Positions 33,342 to 45,229 of a DNA stretch of 64,000 nucleotides are shown here, piece by piece. Position 1 is the first letter of the stretch. Each line of letters opens with the position of its first letter. The DNA comes from Littorina saxatilis. Its lineage: Eukaryota > Mollusca > Gastropoda > Littorinimorpha > Littorinidae. A program made the translations under genes and the position numbers. The stretch covers positions 37,294,452-37,358,451 of the forward strand of contig NC_090258.1 in assembly GCF_037325665.1 (NCBI RefSeq), written 5' to 3'. The notes under the pieces are model-generated. The model saw only the letters and a list, made by a program, of their open reading frames with translations, was not told where the DNA came from and made no database searches.

Positions 33342-35550
33342 TACACACTTTCAGTATCTCGAACGAAACGAGCTGACGAACTAATAAACAGTGTTTTTGT
33401 GTGTGTTTTTTTCCAATGTGAAAGAAAAAAAAAGATTAAGTACTTCCGTCCTACCAGTCATTCCCTTTTTCTCTTTTTTTCGGGAGTGCAACAGTCATAA
33501 TGGTGTGGAGATGGGGGGGGGGGAGAGATGGGGGCTGAGTATGCTAAAAGTAGTTGGCCTTCTTCACATAATGTGCCCAAAGACATGTCCACGTTTGTTT
33601 AAGAGAATTCCGTTCACAAGAGAAGGCGTGTAGCATTATTCATGACTTTCTTTACAACTTTCTGTCTACCAACACCTTGTGAAGGTCATGACCTAAGGTC
33701 CAGTGTCTGTCACCCAGTGAGCTCCCTTGTCACGGAAGACAAGTCTCTATAAATCACCGCTTGTCGCCCCTTACCTGTCACCCTACCTGACCCTGGATGA
33801 TTAAAGAAGGTAACTATGCAAGTGATCCAGATTATAAAGGGGGTAACTGTAGAAGAAAATAATTGAGAGATAAATAAATGAAAAAATGAATAAGATGTGG
33901 TAAGATTCCGCAACAGTGTCCCAAATTACCTTACAAATTTAGTTTACGGATCGAATTGAATTTCAAAGTCAAAATTATCTGTTTTCACGAGGAATTTGTC
34001 TTAGTTTTAACACATTGCCAGGATTGGTTCGGTCAGTCTGCAGAGTTTGGCACCTCGTAAAAGCTTCTTGAATTTGGGACGCTCTTCTTAAAAAATTGCC
34101 ATGTAACATTCAAATAAAGGTGATGTTCAAAAATAGTGGTCAAAAGTGATAGTTTTGACTTCAAAATTGGTTCAAACGCGAGTATAGTATTTTTGCTCTC
34201 TATTCAGTCTCTAAACTTAATCTGTATGGTCAAACAATGGACACGACTACGTTGCGGACGGAGAGACTTAATTTGAGACACTGTTCTTTCTTGAGGTTTT
34301 CTGAAAAATAAAATAAAGTTTTGTATTCAAAAGGTTGAAATGTTTTCTCGGGTCCTTTTCAAGAATCCTCTTCTTTTGCCATGTTTTCACATGGTCAACT
34401 GAGTTTTGAATCGTCACCTAACATCAAACGCTTTCCGTCAAATACACCAGCGTGAGATTAGTCAATTTTATCGTTCTTTTAAAAGGATGAAACTTCGGCT
34501 AGTTCAGAAATAAATATGTAAGGACTTCATTCGGAAGGGATGTAATATTGCGGCGTGGGGTCAACAATCATAAAACGTGATGGACAGTCGATATTCTACA
34601 AAGACAGTGAGTCATGGTGTGGGTTCATTTGGAAGCCGAGGGCTTGTTCATTATGCCGTTAACACGGGATGTCAATACTTTATGCCGTTTCAAATATTAA
34701 CTTTTGTATGTGGGTGCTGCATATTTGGACTTTGATTAGTGCTGTGTAATTTCCTGACATTGTGTAACGTTTGAACTGATGAATTTTAATGTCCCCTGCA
34801 TTTTGATCAGCGCTATGAGACTGCCGCGTTTGTCAGTCTTTATATACAGAAGGACATTTTTATTATTATTATTTTCATTACAATCATCATTGTTGATTTG
34901 TGACGGTATGCACGATGGTTTGCACGGAAGGGACTAGGTACAACCCCTGTTTTTAAGAGTGATTTCATTACACAATGAACTTCCTCCCTGGGTGCTCTCT
35001 ATTCACTCGACGCTATCTGTTAAATCCTTGACATTTTGAATTCTAGTTTCATCATAAATGATGAAAGTCGCTTGTTCATTTGAAGTTGTAATTCTCTCAG
35101 GTGTTGCATTACCCTCACCAAATCACATTCTCTTATTGCTCATGTCGCGTACAAATATATTTAGAGCGCTTACGCCATTTGTTTCTTAAACGGTTTTACC
35201 ATACACACATTTAATTCTCCCCTGAATGCATTTCGTCACATACGACTAAGACTTCTAGAAAAAATTCGTTGTGATATTATAAACGTGTATGTGAATGAGT
35301 ATTAACATCAGTACTGTACGTGCGTTGCAGAACTCCTTTTCAGAGAACTAAAAGGCGGAATTAAGTACTTTTAAGCTAATTTTAGACAAATGTGTCTTCT
35401 GTTCCACAGAAGGAACTGACAGAAAGGGGTTGCTATTTATACGCACAAAGCACTAAAGAGTTAGCCTACCTCTGACATTTTAAGCTGCTTCCGTGTACAG
35501 TTGTATGTTGTCTATTTACTTTGCACACAGCTTTGTTTTCGTTCAAGCTG
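33342..35550. other. Non-coding, AT-rich
   Basis: About 2.2 kb with no supported gene, tandem repeat or clear element apart from a short poly-G run at 33513-33522. Open frames are short. Confidence 0.4.
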
Positions 35551-35552
35551 TA

Positions 35553-35834
35553 CAGTGGAACCCTCCTTGTAAGTCCTCCCACAACTTGAGAAAGTCAGGT
35601 CTTAAAATGGAGGGAGTTCAAAATGGGAGTAAATGTACAGTTTTTGCACAGTAAATGTACAGGTTTTGCACAGTAAATGTACAGTGTTTTGCACAGAAAA
35701 TGTACAGTTTTTGCACAGTAAATGTACAGTTTTTGCACAGTAAATGTACAGTTTTTGCACAGAAAATGTGAGAAAACGTGGTCTTAAAATGGAGGGATTC
35801 TAAATCGGGGGGTCTTAGGAGGAAGGTTCCACTG
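35553..35834. mobile_element. Tc1/mariner-like MITE containing a 22-bp minisatellite
   Basis: The ends are CAGTGGAACCCTCCTTGTAA and its near complement ending AGGTTCCACTG, with TA on both sides (35551-35552, 35835-35836). Between about 35630 and 35770 there are six units of GTAAATGTACAGTTTTTGCACA. The two TTAAAATGGAGGGA... blocks beside the array are also repeated. The 45-bp array begins directly at its right end. Confidence 0.8.
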
Positions 35835-35836
35835 TA

Positions 35837-37784
35837 CTCCGCACTGACCTCACTGTCACCGACTGTCGTCACATGTGTGCTCTCCGCACTGACCTCACTG
35901 TCACCGACTGTCGTCACATGTGTGCTCTCCGCACTGACCTCACTGTCACCGACTGTCGTCACATGTGTGCTCTCCGCACTGACCTCACTGTCACCGACTG
36001 TCGTCACATGTGTGCTCTCCGCACTGACCTCACTGTCACCGACTGGCGTCACATGTGTGCTCTCCGCACTGACCTCACTGTCACCGACTGTCGTCACATG
36101 TGTGCTCTCCGCACTGACCTCACTGTCACCGACTGTCGTCACATGTGTGCTCTCCGCACTGACCTCACTGTCACCGACTGTCGTCACATGTGTGCTCTCC
36201 GCACTGACCTCACTGTCACCGACTGTCGTCATATGTGTGCTCTCCGCACTGACCTCACTGTCACCGACTGTCGTCACATGTGTGCTCTCCGCACTGACCT
36301 CACTGTCACCGACTGTCGTCACATGTGTGCTCTCCGCACTGACCTCACTGTCACCGACTGTCGTCACATGTGTGCTCTCCGCACTGACCTCACTGTCACC
36401 GACTGTCGTCACATGTGTGCTCTCCGCACTGACCTCACTGTCACCGACTGTCGTCACATGTGTGCTCTCCGCACTGACCTCACTGTCACCGACTGTCGTC
36501 ACATGTGTGCTCTCCGCACTGACCTCACTGTCACCGACTGTCGTCACATGTGTGCTCTCCGCACTGACCTCACTGTCACCGACTGTCGTCACATGTGTGC
36601 TCTCCGCACTGACCTCACTGTCACCGACTGTCGTCACATGTGTGCTCTCCGCACTGACCTCACTGTCACCGACTGTCGTCACATGTGTGCTCTCCGCACT
36701 GACCTCACTGTCACCGACTGTCGTCACATGTGTGCTCTCCGCACTGACCTCACTGTCACCGACTGTCGTCACATGTGTGCTCTCCGCACTGACCTCACTG
36801 TCACCGACTGTCGTCACATGTGTGCTCTCCGCACTGACCTCACTGTCACCGACTGTCGTCACATGTGTGCTCTCCGCACTGACCTCACTGTCACCGACTG
36901 TCGTCACATGTGTGCTCTCCGCACTGACCTCACTGTCACCGACTGTCGTCACATGTGTGCTCTCCGCACTGACCTCACTGTCACCGACTGTCGTCATATG
37001 TGTGCTCTCCGCACTGACCTCACTGTCACCGACTGTCGTCACATGTGTGCTCTCCGCACTGACCTCACTGTCACCGACTGTCGTCACATGTGTGCTCTCC
37101 GCACTGACCTCACTGTCACCGACTGTCGTCACATGTGTGCTCTCCGCACTGACCTCACTGTCACCGACTGTCGTCACATGTGTGCTCTCCGCACTGACCT
37201 CACTGTCACCGACTGTCGTCACATGTGTGCTCTCCGCACTGACCTCACTGTCACCGACTGTCGTCATATGTGTGCTCTCCGCACTGACCTCACTGTCACC
37301 GACTGTCGTCACATGTGTGCTCTCCGCACTGACCTCACTGTCACCGACTGTCGTCACATGTGTGCTCTCCGCACTGACCTCACTGTCACCGACTGTCGTC
37401 ACATGTGTGCTCTCCGCACTGACCTCACTGTCACCGACTGTCGTCACATGTGTGCTCTCCGCACTGACCTCACTGTCACCGACTGTCGTCACATGTGTGC
37501 TCTTATGCCGCACTGACCTCACTGTCACCGACTGTCGTCACATGGGTGCTCTCCGCACTGACCTCACTGTCACCGACTGTCGTCACATGTGTGCTCTCCG
37601 AACTGACCTCACTGTCACCGACTGTCGTCACATGTGTGCTCTCCGCACTGACCTCACTGTCACCGACTGTCGTCACATGTGTGCTCTCCGCACTGACCTC
37701 ACTGTCACCGACTGTCGTCACATGTGTGCTCTCCGCACTGACGTCACTGTCACCGACTGTCGTCACATGTGTGCTCTCACGTAT
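35837..37784. repeat. 45-bp minisatellite, about 43 copies
   Basis: The unit is CTCCGCACTGACCTCACTGT followed by CACCGACTGTCGTCACATGTGTGCT. The interior is almost invariant; rare variants are a GTCATATG form at 36229, 36994 and 37264 (spaced 17 and 6 units), GACTGGCG at 36043, and a cluster of changes after 37500 at the right edge. The 45-base period gives open frames of 547-674 codons in three frames, which are artefacts with 15-residue repeats. Confidence 0.97.
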
Positions 37785-37823
37785 CGTGAGGTCATCATTT
37801 AAAACTTTTAGTTTATCTACGGA

Positions 37824-38134
37824 AAAAGGCACAATCTTTCCCGGTTCATTATCTCAGATCACTGGGACATATATAAATATACCAAAAATTCAACATGCTG
37901 ACTGCCTCGTGTACAAAATGAGATTTGGGGGGATAAACTAATTTCACATATTGCCTTCCGTTTAGAAATTATTTCACAGTCAAATTTACTCTGCACACGA
38001 AGCAGCCATTGTGTTGGTTTTGCCTTCTTGTTTTGTTTGTGTCCAAGCGGAGGGATGGTCTTACCCCATTTAAAAGCCTGGCTTAGTCTCAGATGGTCAG
38101 TCCATTTGTTTTCACTGGGAAAAGGCTGTGCCTT
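37824..38134. mobile_element. MITE with AAGGCACA-type ends
   Basis: The left end is AAAAAGGCACAATCTTTCCC and the right is GGGAAAAGGCTGTGCCTT, an imperfect inverted pair. The inner words (GATCACTGGGAC, CTGGCTTAGTCTCAGATGGTC) match the family at 32999 and 49749 in layout. Non-coding. Confidence 0.55.
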
Positions 38135-38310
38135 CCAGTTTTCACTGAGATTGACAACAGCAGTTTTATTTGCTTTCGTATTTTTTTAAATTTTTTTTTT
38201 TTAAACACATTCTTGTTCGGCCAGGTTGTGTTGCACGCTAATCTCACTGTCACCGTTGTTGAAGGAGTGTTCTCCTGCTTGGGTGATTGCTATTTCAAAT
38301 AAGCGGTTAA

Positions 38311-39002
38311 AGGCACTGTCAGCCTCCCGTAAACCATCACCGACACTGTTAGGCTTTTGCACACAGTACAAACACTCTGTCATTTATACACTCACCGCTT
38401 GAGAACATCCTAGGTGCCCTCCGTAAAGAGCGAGCAATTTTCAAAGAATTTATTTTTGCGTGGTTTATCTTGCCCCTGAGCCATCGGGAACCCGTGTGAT
38501 CCAGTTTCCTTTTTTTCACAATTTAGTCGTCAGTTTGTGATTTCAATGCGACTCGCTGTATATGTAAGCTTATCTGCAATAGCACGTCATTGTGTACCTC
38601 TGAATCTAAAACGCAACAAACGGCTGCAAGTCACACGAGAAAGACGTTTTGCGTGACACGTTTCTGGGCTTTTCTTTTTTCAAACTGTCAAAACTTCGAA
38701 TTTGTTCTGATCTTGTCTTGATGAAAAAAGAATTCTCTTATGATTTAAGAATGTTTATGTTACAAGCTGTCAATTTATTATTTAGATTGTAAAAGTTAGG
38801 TCTAGTATCAAAACGAGGCGCCCGATAGTCCGTTCTGATAGTCCACAAAAATAAATTCTTTGAAAATGTCTCACTCTCGACAAAAAGCAGCCAGGATGTT
38901 CCCGTTCGGTGAGCGTTGAAATGGAAGTATGCTTGCACTGTATGTAGAGGCTCAGGGAGCTCAGTGAGCTCAGTGATGGTTTACGGGAGGCTTACTGTGC
39001 CT
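38311..39002. mobile_element. TTAA-type MITE, AGGCACTGTCAGCCTCC ends
   Basis: TTAA at 38307-38310, then AGGCACTGTCAGCCTCCCGT. The right end mirrors this (GGGAGGCTTACTGTGCCT), followed by GTAA, a decayed TTAA. Same family as 23460 (reverse order) and 60994. No gene. Confidence 0.8.
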
Positions 39003-40121
39003 GTAATGTGCAGTAAACTAGTTCTGAATAAACAGGAAACACGCTATCCTGTGGTGATATACTTACTTGTATTCATACGCTTCTTTTTTTTTTTATCACG
39101 CGAAATTAGGTCAACGAAACTACGTGCAATAAATAATGAAGGGACGGGGGGGGGGGGGGGGGGGGGGGATGATGATATCTTATCATGCGTGTGTGTAATG
39201 AATACGTACACTGTTAACAAAAACACCTTTTAATACCTCGTCAGAAACAAGTTATTTTGCAAAAATGGTAACATAAACTAGAGAGCTTTTTGCACTTTGA
39301 TACGGGAAAGCACACGGGTGGGTGGGTGGTGGGTTGGCAACAGTAATTTTTTTTCGGGTTAAAAAAAAGAAGATTGGTTATTGTCATATTTGTGGATAAC
39401 ATTGGCAGTTTTTATGGGTTTGCGATTTGCCGGTGGGAAAACTGATGCAAATAAAAGTAATGGTTGCGGAAATTCTATTTCCTAAGGACACTGAACCCTG
39501 CAAAGGGCATTCTAACACTGAGGATACTGATTCGTGCTAACTAGCACGAAGTTGTCGCGTGAAAGGTGACGGACTCTTTCATCTGGGGAGGAGGGGGGGG
39601 GGGGGAGGGCTGTATAATTCCGGACAAAGAGATGTGTAAATAAGATGCATCAGTAGAGTACAAAAAGATATGCAAATGAAATGCATCAGTAGAGTACAAA
39701 TAGATATGCAAATGAGATGCATCAGTAAATTCAGTCACGAGCTGCGAACGTTGCGCACGTCGCTTACGTAACAAGCAGCTGGTGACGTCTTACGGTGAAT
39801 GGCTTGACTCTAAAACCTGGGATTTTAAGTTCTTTGCGCAGACAAAAGAAAGAGTTTCAAGGCCCTTCTTGGGTCTTTGAAGGCTTTCTCCTTGTTTCAA
39901 ACACAGACATGTTGACACTCACACTCCGTCAAACGCTTTGTATAGCACGATCACGGTCATTTTTGTGATTAAGTTACAAATAACGTGTTTTTTTTCACAG
40001 AGGACTCCGGACAGAGAGAGAGAGAGACAGACCTTAAAACAGACTATACTGACAAGATCAAGTGGACGCAACCAATGTGTGTTTGTTTTGCTTTAGAGAA
40101 GATAGACAGTTTCAATATATG
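39003..40121. other. Non-coding
   Basis: A G-run (39146-39168) next to GAT repeats, a short run of three ~30-bp units with ATGCATCAGTA and ATGCAAATG (39640-39730), and a G-run at 39592-39604. No supported gene. Confidence 0.4.
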
Positions 40122-40131
40122 TTGAGAAGCT

Positions 40132-40513
40132 TCTTCTTCTTCTTCTTCTGCGTTCGTGGGCTGAAACTCCCACGTACACTCGTGTTTTTTGTTCGAGTGG
40201 AATTTTACGTGTATGACCGTTTTTTACCCCGCCATTTAGGCAGCCATACGCCGTTTTCGGAGGAAGCATGCTGGGTATTTTTGTGTTTCTATAACCCACC
40301 GAACTCTGACATGGATTACAGGATCTTTTTCGTGCGCACTTGGTCTTGTGCTTGCGTGTACACACGGGGGTGTTCGGACACCGAAGAGAGTCTGCACACA
40401 AAGTTGACTCTGAGAAATAAATCTCTCGCCGAACGTGGGGACGAACTCACGCGGACAGCGGCCAACTGGATACAAATCCAGCGCGCTACCGACTGAGCTA
40501 CATCCCCGCCCCG
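40132..40513 (-). mobile_element. SINE family C, full length with target duplication
   Basis: On the minus strand it starts GGGGCGGGGATGTAGCTCAG with A box TAGCTCAGTCGGTAGCGC and B box GAGTTCGTCCCC, so it is tRNA-derived (Thr-like head, from memory). It ends in an AAG run. TTGAGAAGCT flanks it at 40122-40131 and 40514-40523. The sister copy is at 48825. Confidence 0.88.
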
Positions 40514-40728
40514 TTTGAGAAGCTAACATTTCAAGTGTTACTTTGGTCCTAAAAAGGAATCACATTGACAGTCATCATGCGTCAAACACTCCAGGAAACG
40601 GTCTCTGTTATTGCATTGCGGCGGAGACCTCGGCAGGTGCAGGACACGCAAACAGAATATTGTTTTCAGAGAGAACTGGTTCAAGGTTTTTCTTTCCAGT
40701 GCTCTCTGGTCAAATTTGTTCTCTCTCT

Positions 40729-40853
40729 ACATGTGTGTGTTTGTGTGTGTGGATGTGTGTGTGGGTGTGTGTGTGCGTGTATGTTTAAGTGTGTGTGTGT
40801 ATGTGTGTGTGTGTTTGTGTCTGTCAGTCAGTCTGTCTGTCTGTCTGTCTCTC

Positions 40854-40934
<81 letters not shown>

Positions 40935-40941
40935 GTCTCTC
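40729..40941. repeat. GT then CT/GTCT microsatellites
   Basis: A TG tract to about 40825, then GTCT and CT runs to 40941. The open frames here are low-complexity artefacts. Confidence 0.85.
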
Positions 40942-40989
40942 AAAGCTTTAATAACACATTTACTCAGGCATGTGTATTCAGCATTGTTT

Positions 40990-41258
40990 TCACTACGTTA
41001 CATATACGACGCTTTATATTTGTGTATAATATGTAATGTGTAAATATTCATATGTTGTTGTTTTTCTCTACCTTTTTTTCTACGTTAAATATCCGTGTAA
41101 ATATGTGATTAGATTAGTCCCCTCTCTGGGCGAGGGCTGGTTGAAAAAAAGCTCGTTGTATTGCTTATGCCACAACCCTCGAAAAATAAAATTTGATTTG
41201 ATTTGATTTGCGTCTCTCTTTCTGCCCCTCTCTCTCTCTGCCTCTCTCTCTCTCTCTG

Positions 41259-41305
<47 letters not shown>
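40990..41305 (+). mobile_element. Non-LTR retrotransposon 3' tail plus CT tract
   Basis: ATATGTAATGTGTAAATATTC leads to CCCCTCTCTGGGCGAGGGCT, GGTTGAAAAAAAGCTCGTTG and an (ATTTG)n tail at about 41188-41210, then a CT tract. A close copy of this whole arrangement is at 48005-48300, and the tail alone is at 44350-44447. A simple-repeat tail without a poly(A) suits RTE- or CR1-like LINEs or SINEs that use their machinery. No reverse transcriptase is seen. Confidence 0.6.
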
Positions 41306-41307
<2 letters not shown>

Positions 41308-41320
41308 ATAATTGTTTCAG

Positions 41321-41669
41321 ACACATCAAGCTGCTGGGTAGTGAACTGAGAGACCGCCGTAAACAAAGACTTCTCCGCGATAGAAGAAGAAATGAATCTT
41401 TTGATACTGTTGTATTTGAACAACATATTGGCACCCAGAGTTTGTACTGCAAAAGTGATGATGTTGTGCTCATGTATGATTTCAACACAGATCGTAAACG
41501 CTGGTTCTTCGATCAGTCAGACAGCATGACCAAGATTCAGAAACATGCCATGTCGTGTCTTCGGACATTGCCCCCGATCAGCAAAGATCAGTACGCTGAG
41601 CTGTACAAAGAAGAACTGGAAGAAGATCTGAGAATAGTGTCTCGCGTAGTCCGCTTTTACTTAGGATGA
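41321..41669 (+). CDS. Last coding exon of an unrecognised conserved-looking protein
   Basis: The acceptor TTATAATTGTTTCAG, with a CT tract as its polypyrimidine region, precedes 349 bases entering in phase 2 and ending TGA at 41667-41669. It encodes 115 full residues: an Arg-rich start (HIKLLGSELRDRRKQRLLRD), a middle with CKSDDVVLMYDFNTDRKRWF, then KIQKHAMSCLRTLPPISK, an acidic stretch (ELYKEELEEDL) and the end VSRVVRFYLG. Balanced composition and mixed charge with aromatic residues suggest a folded domain under constraint. I do not recognise the family. Upstream exons are not visible in the preceding repeats. Confidence 0.75.
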
Positions 41670-41991
41670 ACAGTTTCAAACACCGTGATGTTTTCATTCT
41701 TGGAATGTCTAATGCTGAAAAGGGCCGTCACACAATATCTGTCACCACAGGGAAGAAAACAAAAGACTGAAGGACTGATCAAATCATGATGTTATGATGA
41801 ATGGTATTGGCGTGAAGTGTGAGTCAAGGTATCCCTGACTCTGATAAATGCAGTGGACTCTCTATCGGACTTCCAATAGCGAGAACTTTGCGCGATCGTG
41901 CATGCTTCGGTATATAAATATAGAAAGCGCTTGTATTATGTGTCACCAGTCTTGTTGTGGGCCGGAGGCCTAACAAATAAATTTTCCGACT

Positions 41992-42087
<96 letters not shown>

Positions 42088-42574
42088 GATTAATAAGGAA
42101 TCATCTTGAGACACAGAGAGAGAGTATGTGTGTGTGCGTGCGTACGTGCGCGTATGTTTGTGTGTGTAAATGTCTGTGTACGTGTGTGTGTGTGAGTATG
42201 TGCGTGCCTGCGCGTGTGAGTGTGTGTTTGTATGTGACCAACATTTGGTGGCATTTAATTATGTCGCCTCTTCTTCAATAACAAAAACATAATGACTTTG
42301 TTTTTATATGTTTTGATAATGCAGCGTGTGTGATTGCATGTACTTTGCTTCTTTAAGAATGTATAGATCTAAATTGCATTCAAGCGAAAATAATACATTA
42401 GCAGAGCCATGAACGGACCAGAAAGTTTTAGTGTCTTGCTTTGATGAATAACTGGCATCCTCGAGTGCAGGCTCGTAATAAACTCCGTATGTAGATTGGT
42501 GTTGCTGGTATTACCTTGTTTAAACTGAGTCACGCTCCTTCCCGTGCAAACAATTCTGCGCACTATCTTTTTTT
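41670..42574. other. 3' flank with CT and GT microsatellites
   Basis: The likely 3' UTR of the preceding exon, then GGGCCGGAGGCCTAACAAATAAATTTTCC, possibly another short retroelement tail, directly followed by a CT tract (41995-42087) and GT-rich DNA (about 42125-42235). No AATAAA at an obvious distance except the AATAAA at 41976-41981. No second gene. Confidence 0.45.
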
Positions 42575-44008
42575 ACATTTAGTCAAGTTTTGACTAAATG
42601 TTTTAACATAGAGGGGGGAATCGAGACGAGGGTCGTGGTGTATGTGTGTGTGTCTGTCTGTCTGTCTGTCTGTGTGTGTGTGTGTGTAGAGCGATTCAGA
42701 CTAAACTACTGGACCGATCTTTATGAAATTTGACATGAGAGTTCCTGGGTATGATATCCTCAGACGTTTTTTTCATTTTTTTGATAAATGTCTTTGATGA
42801 CGTCATATCCGGCTTTTCGTGAAAGTTGAGGCGGCACTGTCACGCTCTCATTTTTCAACCAAGTTGGTTGAAATTTTGGTCAAGTAATCTCCGACGAAGC
42901 CCGGACTTCGGTATTGCATTTCAGCTTGGTGGCTTAAAAATTAATTAATGACTTTGGTCATTAAAAATCTGAAAATTGTAAAAAAATTATTTTTTTTATA
43001 AAACGATCCAAATTTACGTTCATCTTATTCTCCATCATTTTCTGATTCCAAAAACATATAAATATGTTATATTTGGATTAAAAACAAGCTCTGAAAATTA
43101 CAAATATAAAAATTATGATCAAAATTAAATTTTCCAAATCAATTTAAAAACACTTTCATCTTATTCCTTGTCGGTTCCTGATTCCAAAAACATATAGATA
43201 TGATATGTTTGGATTGAAAACACGCTCAGAAAGTTAAAACAAGTCGCGTAAGGCGAAAATACAATATTTAGTCAAGTAGCTGTCGAACTCACAGAATGAA
43301 ACTGAACGCAATGCCATTTTTCAGCAAGACCGTATACTCGTAGCATCGTCAGTCCACCGCTCATGGCAAAGGCAGTGAAATTGACAAGAAGAGCGGGGTA
43401 GTAGTTGCGCTAAGAAGGATAGCACGCTTTTCTGTACCTCTCTTTGTTTTAACTTTCTGAGCGTGTTTTTAATCCAAACATATCATATCTATATGTTTTT
43501 GGAATCAGGAACCGACAAGGAATAAGATGAAAGTATTTTTAAATTGATTTGGACAATTTAATTTTGATAATAATTTTTGTATATTTAATTTTCAGAGCTT
43601 GTTTTTAATCCGAATATAACATATTTATATGTTTTTGGAATCAGCAAATGATGGAGAATAAGATAAACGTAAATTTGGATCGTTTTATACATTTTTATTT
43701 TTTTTTACAATTTTCAGATTTTTAATGACCAAAGTCATTAATTAATTTTTAAGCCACCAAGCTGAAATGCAATACCGAAGTCCGGGCTTCGTCGAAGATT
43801 ACTTGACCAAAATTTCAACCAATTTGGTTGAAAAATGAGGGCGTGACAGTGCCGCCTCAACTTTCACAAAAAGCCGGATATGACGTCATCAAAGACATTT
43901 ATCAAAAAAATGAAAAAAACGTTCGGGGATTTCATACCCAGGAACTCTCATGTCAAATTTCATAAAGATCGGTCCAGTAGTTTAGTCTGAATCGCTCTAC
44001 ACACACAC

Positions 44009-44043
<35 letters not shown>

Positions 44044-44327
44044 CACGCACATACACCACGACCCTCGTTTCGATTCCCCCTCGATGTTAAAATATTTAGT
44101 CAAAACTTGACTAAATATAACGAAGAGAGGTACAGAAAAGCGTGCTATCCTTCTCAGCGCAACTACTACCCCGCTCTTCTTGTCAATTTCACTGCCTTTG
44201 CCATGAGCGGTGGACTGACGATGCTACGAGTATACGGTCTTGCTGCGTTGCATTGCGTTCAGTTTCATTCTGTGAGTTCGACAGCTACTTGACTAAATGT
44301 TGTATTTTCGCCTTACGCGACTTGTTT
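42575..44327. mobile_element. Composite palindromic repeat (A-B-A'-B')
   Basis: Block A (42575-43240) starts ACATTTAGTCAAGTTTTGAC and ends ACACGCTCAGAAAGTTAAAAC. Block B (43241-43445) starts AAGTCGCGTAAGGCGAAAAT. A' (about 43446-44118) is the complement of A, and B' (44119-44327) is the complement of B. Hence two inverted copies of a longer unit lie partly inside one another. Matches are imperfect, with several percent differences. Microsatellites (GT/GTCT, CA/GACA) sit symmetrically near the A ends. No coding capacity; the short ORFs mirror between arms. Confidence 0.8.
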
Positions 44328-44349
44328 AATGTTTATTTTTATGAGAATG

Positions 44350-44447
44350 TCCGTGTCTCTCTCTGGGCGGGGACTGGTTGAAAAAAAGCTCGTTTGTAAT
44401 GCTTATACCACAACTCTCGTAAAATAAAATTGAATTGATTTGATTTG
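44350..44447 (+). mobile_element. Non-LTR 3' tail fragment
   Basis: CTCTCTCTGGGCGGGGACTG, then GGTTGAAAAAAAGCTCG, ending in ATTTG repeats; the same tail as 41112-41210 and 48120-48224 but more diverged. Confidence 0.6.
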
Positions 44448-44574
44448 AGATCTGGCCAGGCTTGTACAAGGTAACAGACCATCCCTCCACTTGGACACAA
44501 CCAATCAAATTCATCAGTCTGGTGCTGGGTGCTTTCTGTTCAGAGTGGGAAGTTTGTTGATGGTTACATTTCTT

Positions 44575-44940
44575 ATGTACACTACATTGGGGTGTGCACG
44601 TTAAAGATCCCACGATTGACAAAAGGGTCTTTCCTGGCAAAATTGTATAGGCATGGATAAAAATGTCCACCAAAATACCCGTGTGACTTGGAATAATAGG
44701 CCGTGAAAAGTAGGATATGCGCCGAAATGGCTGCGATCTGCTGGCCGATGTGAATGCGTGATGTATTGTGTAAAAAATTCCATCTCACACGGCATAAATA
44801 AATCCCTGCGCATTGAATATGTGCGCGCCATAAATTGCATAAAATAAAAAATAAAAATAAAAATAATAAATCCCTGCGCTTAGAACTGTACCCACGGAAT
44901 ACGCGCGATATAAGCCTCATATTGATTGATTGATTGATTT
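44575..44940 (+). mobile_element. SINE family A, 5'-truncated
   Basis: Starts at GTACACTACATTGGGGTGTG and runs to a GATT tail. Same body as 23637; an ATAAAA-rich internal stretch (about 44838-44868) varies in length between copies. No tRNA head. Confidence 0.85.
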
Positions 44941-45229
44941 CTTAAACGGCCTCTTGTGTCAATCTGCAACATTTTATGCGAAAGAAATTCTTACTCTGCA
45001 CAGGAAGCGATTAGGCTATTGATGTTTGATTGTTGGTATGTGTCCAAGTCAATCAGTGGAGAGATCGTTTCATCCCGTGTAAGTGTAGTGTTAGTCTGTA
45101 TTCTAGTAATAAGACACCTTACATAGTTTCTGGTATTTGTACTTCCTGTACTGGACGACCATTTTTGAATACACCATGTGCCTCCACATAACTGACTCTT
45201 GCGTGTCTGAATGAATGTTTCCCTGTCAC

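Noticed and set aside
35618-37802. Open frames of 547-674 codons in three frames over the 45-bp array
   Set aside because: The unit is a multiple of three and stop-free in several frames; no splice signals or non-repetitive domain.
40236-40529. Possible functional tRNA at the SINE C heads
   Set aside because: The head lacks a proper paired acceptor stem and is fused to a SINE body with target duplications.
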